Assembly (NCBI GenBank): GCA_036170135.1
Contig: JAVHOP010000030.1
Span: 1 to 17,114 of the forward strand
DNA from: CG1-02-35-72 sp036170135
Lineage (GTDB): Bacteria; Bacteroidota; Bacteroidia; Flavobacteriales; Flavobacteriaceae
Length of the DNA stretch: 17,114 bases
Direction of reading: 5' to 3'
Shown here: piece by piece, positions 14,870 to 17,114 of the stretch
Layout of the letters: the number at the start of each line of letters is the position of its first letter
Position numbering within the stretch: position 1 is the stretch's first letter
Made by a program: the position numbers and the translations under genes
Notes under the pieces: generated by a model
Databases searched by the model: none
Seen by the model: the letters and a program-made list of their open reading frames with translations, nothing else
What the model was told of the DNA's origin: nothing

Positions 14870-16222
14870 GGGTACGGCCCTTATCGCCAAAGCGAACGCA
14901 AAGCAATTTATAAAGAATACGCTCAAAAATTGATCGATGCCAATTGGGCTTATTATGCTTTTGATAGCGCCGAATCACTAGATTCATATAGAGTTGATCA
15001 CGAAGCCAATGGCAAGACCTTTATCTATAATCACCACAATCGCTTAAAACTAGATAATTCTTTAACGCTTAACGCTGATGAAGTTTCAGCAAAATTAAAA
15101 AGCGGAACGCCTTATGTTATCCGATTTAAAACGCCAACAAATGAACAATTAGATTTAAACGACATCATTCGTGGCAATATGACCATTGATACCAATGTAT
15201 TGGATGATAAAATCTTGTTTAAAAGCGATGGCATGCCAACCTATCATTTAGCTAATATCGTTGATGACCATTTAATGGAAATTACCCACGTTATTCGCGG
15301 TGAAGAGTGGTTGCCTTCAATGGCATTGCATATTTTATTATATCGTGCTTTTGGATGGCAAGCTCCTGAATTTGCCCATTTACCACTTATCTTAAAGCCC
15401 ATCGGAAAAGGAAAACTAAGTAAAAGAGATGGTGATAAGATGGGTTTTCCGGTTTTTCCCTTAAATTGGATTGACTCAGAAACCAACGAAGTGTCGCTAG
15501 GATATAAAGAGACTGGTTATTTTAGCGATGCGCTCGTAAATATGCTGGCGTTATTGGGATGGAATGACGGAACCGAACAAGAAATTTTTTCGTTAACCGA
15601 ACTAATCGAGTCATTCGATTTAAGTCGCGTTAGCAAATCAGGTGCAAAATTTGATCCCGAAAAAACAAAGTGGTTTCAACATCAATATATGCAACAAAAA
15701 ACGGATGGTGAACTAGCTGAATTGTTTCTCACAATTTTAAAAGGAAAACAAGCGGTCTTTTTAAATGAACGAGAAAAATTTCAAAACATAAAACCATCAA
15801 ATATTGCGCTATTTGATAATTTTACCGATAAAAAATTTGTCACTAAAGTCATTTCTTTAACCAAAGAACGCGCAACTTTTGTATCTGATTTTTGGGAACT
15901 TACATCATTCTTTTTTGTGGCTCCAACAACATTCGACGAAAAAGCAGTTAAAAAACAATGGAAAGAAAGCTCATCTGATTTAATGAATGACCTTATCGGC
16001 ATTTTAAATAACCTAGACGATTTCTCTTCAGAAAATCTCGAAAATCAAATCAAAATTTGGATAACCGCAAGTGAACTTAATTTTGGCAGTGTCATGCAGC
16101 CTTTTAGATTGAGCTTGGTTGGCGCTTTAAAAGGACCACATTTATTTGATATTGCTGCACTTATCGGCAAACCAGAAACCATTAACCGATTAAAATTTGC
16201 AATTGAAACTGTTAAAAACTAA
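14870..16222 (+). CDS. gltX: Glutamyl-tRNA synthetase, N-terminus lost in the gap
   Basis: GltX charges tRNA-Glu with glutamate in the cytoplasm. The reading frame is open from the first base after the gap, starting GYGPYRQSERKAIYKEYAQK, so the gene must begin inside the gap; the TTG at 14930 is not a true start. The window holds 450 residues; with about 78 missing the protein would be near 530, somewhat longer than the 500-510 typical of the family. The class I KMSKS motif is present as KLSKR (15413-15427) in GKGKLSKRDGDKMGF, and the catalytic HVIRGEEWLPS and AHLPLILKP segments are intact. The class I HIGH motif would be in the missing part. The C-terminal anticodon-binding domain follows and ends in LSLVGALKGPHLFDIAALIG and a normal stop. 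It converges on pgk. Confidence 0.95.
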   Translation, partial: GYGPYRQSERKAIYKEYAQKLIDANWAYYAFDSAESLDSYRVDHEANGKTFIYNHHNRLKLDNSLTLNADEVSAKLKSGTPYVIRFKTPTNEQLDLNDIIRGNMTIDTNVLDDKILFKSDGMPTYHLANIVDDHLMEITHVIRGEEWLPSMALHILLYRAFGWQAPEFAHLPLILKPIGKGKLSKRDGDKMGFPVFPLNWIDSETNEVSLGYKETGYFSDALVNMLALLGWNDGTEQEIFSLTELIESFDLSRVSKSGAKFDPEKTKWFQHQYMQQKTDGELAELFLTILKGKQAVFLNEREKFQNIKPSNIALFDNFTDKKFVTKVISLTKERATFVSDFWELTSFFFVAPTTFDEKAVKKQWKESSSDLMNDLIGILNNLDDFSSENLENQIKIWITASELNFGSVMQPFRLSLVGALKGPHLFDIAALIGKPETINRLKFAIETVKN

Positions 16223-16273
16223 GTTTGTATTAACTCAATCCAAAAAAAGTAGAACGCTATAAATTTTAAATCT

Positions 16274-16304
16274 GACCTACAAGGTTTAAAAAACATTGTA
16301 GGTC
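16274..16304. terminator. Hairpin terminator between gltX and pgk
   Basis: GACCTACAA (16274-16282) pairs perfectly with TTGTAGGTC (16296-16304), and inside the loop GTTT can pair with AAAC after one mismatch. Outside, TCTGA and TCAGA can extend the structure. It lies in the 109-base gap between convergent gltX and pgk and can end transcription from both sides. Flanks are AT-rich rather than a clean U-tract. From memory, near-identical CCTACAAGGTTT...CCTTGTAGG hairpins recur between flavobacterial genes. Confidence 0.65.
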
Positions 16305-16331
16305 TATTTATCAGACTTAAAATAGTTATTA

Positions 16332-17114
16332 TTAAGCTTCAATTGCAGCAATACCCGGTAAAACTTTGCCTTCTAGCATTTCTAGCATAGCGCCTCCGCC
16401 AGTAGAAACATAGCTGACTTTATTCTCGAAGCCAAATTGTTTAACAGCTGCAACCGAGTCGCCACCACCAACTAACGAAAAAGCGCCTTCGTCGGTAGCA
16501 TCTGCAATAGCATTGCCTAATTCAATGGTTCCTTTGGCAAATTTTGGCATTTCGAAAACGCCAAGTGGTCCATTCCATAAAATGGTTTTTGATTGCGCAA
16601 TGATATACGAAAATCCCACGTTGGTTTTTGGTCCAGCATCTAAGCCCATCCAACCATCGGGGATGTAATTGATATCAACAACTTGTGTTTTGGCGTTATT
16701 GTTAAAATCATTGGCAATAACTGCATCAACAGGTAAATGGATTTTTACATTTTTGGCTTTGGCTTGTTCTAAAATAGACAAGGCTAAATCTAATTTATCA
16801 TCTTCGCAAAGTGAATTTCCAATATTTCCGCCAAGTGCTTTTATAAAGGTAAAAGTCATACCACCACCAATAATAATATGGTCAACTTTGTCTAAAATAT
16901 TTTCGATGATACCAATTTTTGAAGAAACTTTTGCGCCTCCTAAAACGGCTGTTACTGGTTTTTGACTATCTTCTAAGACGCGTTTAATGCTTAAAATTTC
17001 TTTTGCCAACAAATAACCAAAGCACTTTGTTTTTGGAAAAAATTGTGCAATAATAGTTGTAGAAGCGTGTGCGCGATGAGCGGTTCCGAAAGCATCGTTT
17101 ACATAAATATCGCC
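16332..17114 (-). CDS. pgk: Phosphoglycerate kinase, C-terminal part (runs off the window)
   Basis: Phosphoglycerate kinase transfers phosphate between 1,3-bisphosphoglycerate and ADP in glycolysis. The frame is open to the last base of the window, so the gene is cut at its 5' side: about 260 of the usual 395 residues are visible. It begins GDIYVNDAFGTAHRAHAST, the substrate-side motif of the N-terminal domain. The hinge and nucleotide-binding domain follow: AVLGGAKVSSKIG with the ATP-binding lysines, IIIGGGMTFTF, ILWNGPLGVFE, and the phosphate loop LVGGGDSVAAV. The C-terminus STGGGAMLEMLEGKVLPGI is complete. The Met at 17012 is internal and not the start. It converges on gltX. Confidence 0.97.
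   Translation of the reverse strand, partial: GDIYVNDAFGTAHRAHASTTIIAQFFPKTKCFGYLLAKEILSIKRVLEDSQKPVTAVLGGAKVSSKIGIIENILDKVDHIIIGGGMTFTFIKALGGNIGNSLCEDDKLDLALSILEQAKAKNVKIHLPVDAVIANDFNNNAKTQVVDINYIPDGWMGLDAGPKTNVGFSYIIAQSKTILWNGPLGVFEMPKFAKGTIELGNAIADATDEGAFSLVGGGDSVAAVKQFGFENKVSYVSTGGGAMLEMLEGKVLPGIAAIEA

Noticed and set aside
14751..14987. Minus-strand frame running through the N-gap
   Set aside because: It is open only because N codons cannot be stops, and it lies opposite gltX.
15244..16002. Minus-strand frames opposite gltX, and a plus-strand frame opposite pgk at 16669-16965
   Set aside because: Shadows of conserved genes without independent support.
1..17114. CRISPR arrays, tRNA or rRNA genes, insertion sequences, prophage or toxin-antitoxin genes
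   Set aside because: No spaced direct repeats, cloverleaf sequences, transposases or small paired genes were seen on either strand.

Overview
The window looks like a chromosomal contig from a low-GC member of the Bacteroidota, most likely Flavobacteriia or Flavobacteriales. Four things point there: a PorZ-type type IX secretion protein, a DUF4175 protein joined to YbeY and MnmG, several upstream elements fitting the Bacteroidota -7 box TAnnTTTG, and start codons without a good Shine-Dalgarno sequence. I see no phage, insertion sequence, CRISPR array, tRNA or rRNA. The exact genus cannot be read from the sequence.

Layout. (1) 39-1217 (+): a glutaryl-CoA dehydrogenase-like acyl-CoA dehydrogenase. 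(2) 1239-4263 (-): porZ followed by recO, with the recO ATG one base after the porZ stop. (3) 4371-4841 (+): a CYTH-domain phosphohydrolase, diverging from porZ. A gene-poor, AT-rich stretch with a terminator-like hairpin and one 39-codon frame follows. (4) 5164-11663 (-): a tight cluster read as DUF4175 protein, ybeY, mnmG, methyltransferase. DUF4175 and ybeY overlap by ATGA. Two ParB/parS-like palindromes with the core TTTCACGTGAAA bracket mnmG. (5) 11771-14380 (-): a putative lipoprotein, a seven-helix membrane protein, a NarX-like histidine kinase without a sensor domain and a NarL/LuxR response regulator, apparently one signalling cassette. (6) 14381-14769: AT-rich DNA with two competing inverted repeats and the putative gltX promoter. 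A run of exactly 100 N follows. (7) 14870-16222 (+): gltX lacking its N-terminal part, which lies in the N-gap. (8) 16332-17114 (-): the C-terminal part of pgk, convergent with gltX and separated from it by a hairpin terminator.

Most genes are housekeeping: translation and tRNA modification (mnmG, ybeY, gltX), DNA repair (recO), glycolysis (pgk) and acyl-CoA catabolism. The points most worth a second look are the parS-like pair, one of which contains the GTG start codon of the methyltransferase; the four-gene signalling cassette, in which sensing seems to be split off from the kinase; a -7 box built into the conserved 3' end of ybeY; and the undersized gap in gltX. I did not find a clearly new defence or mobile system.
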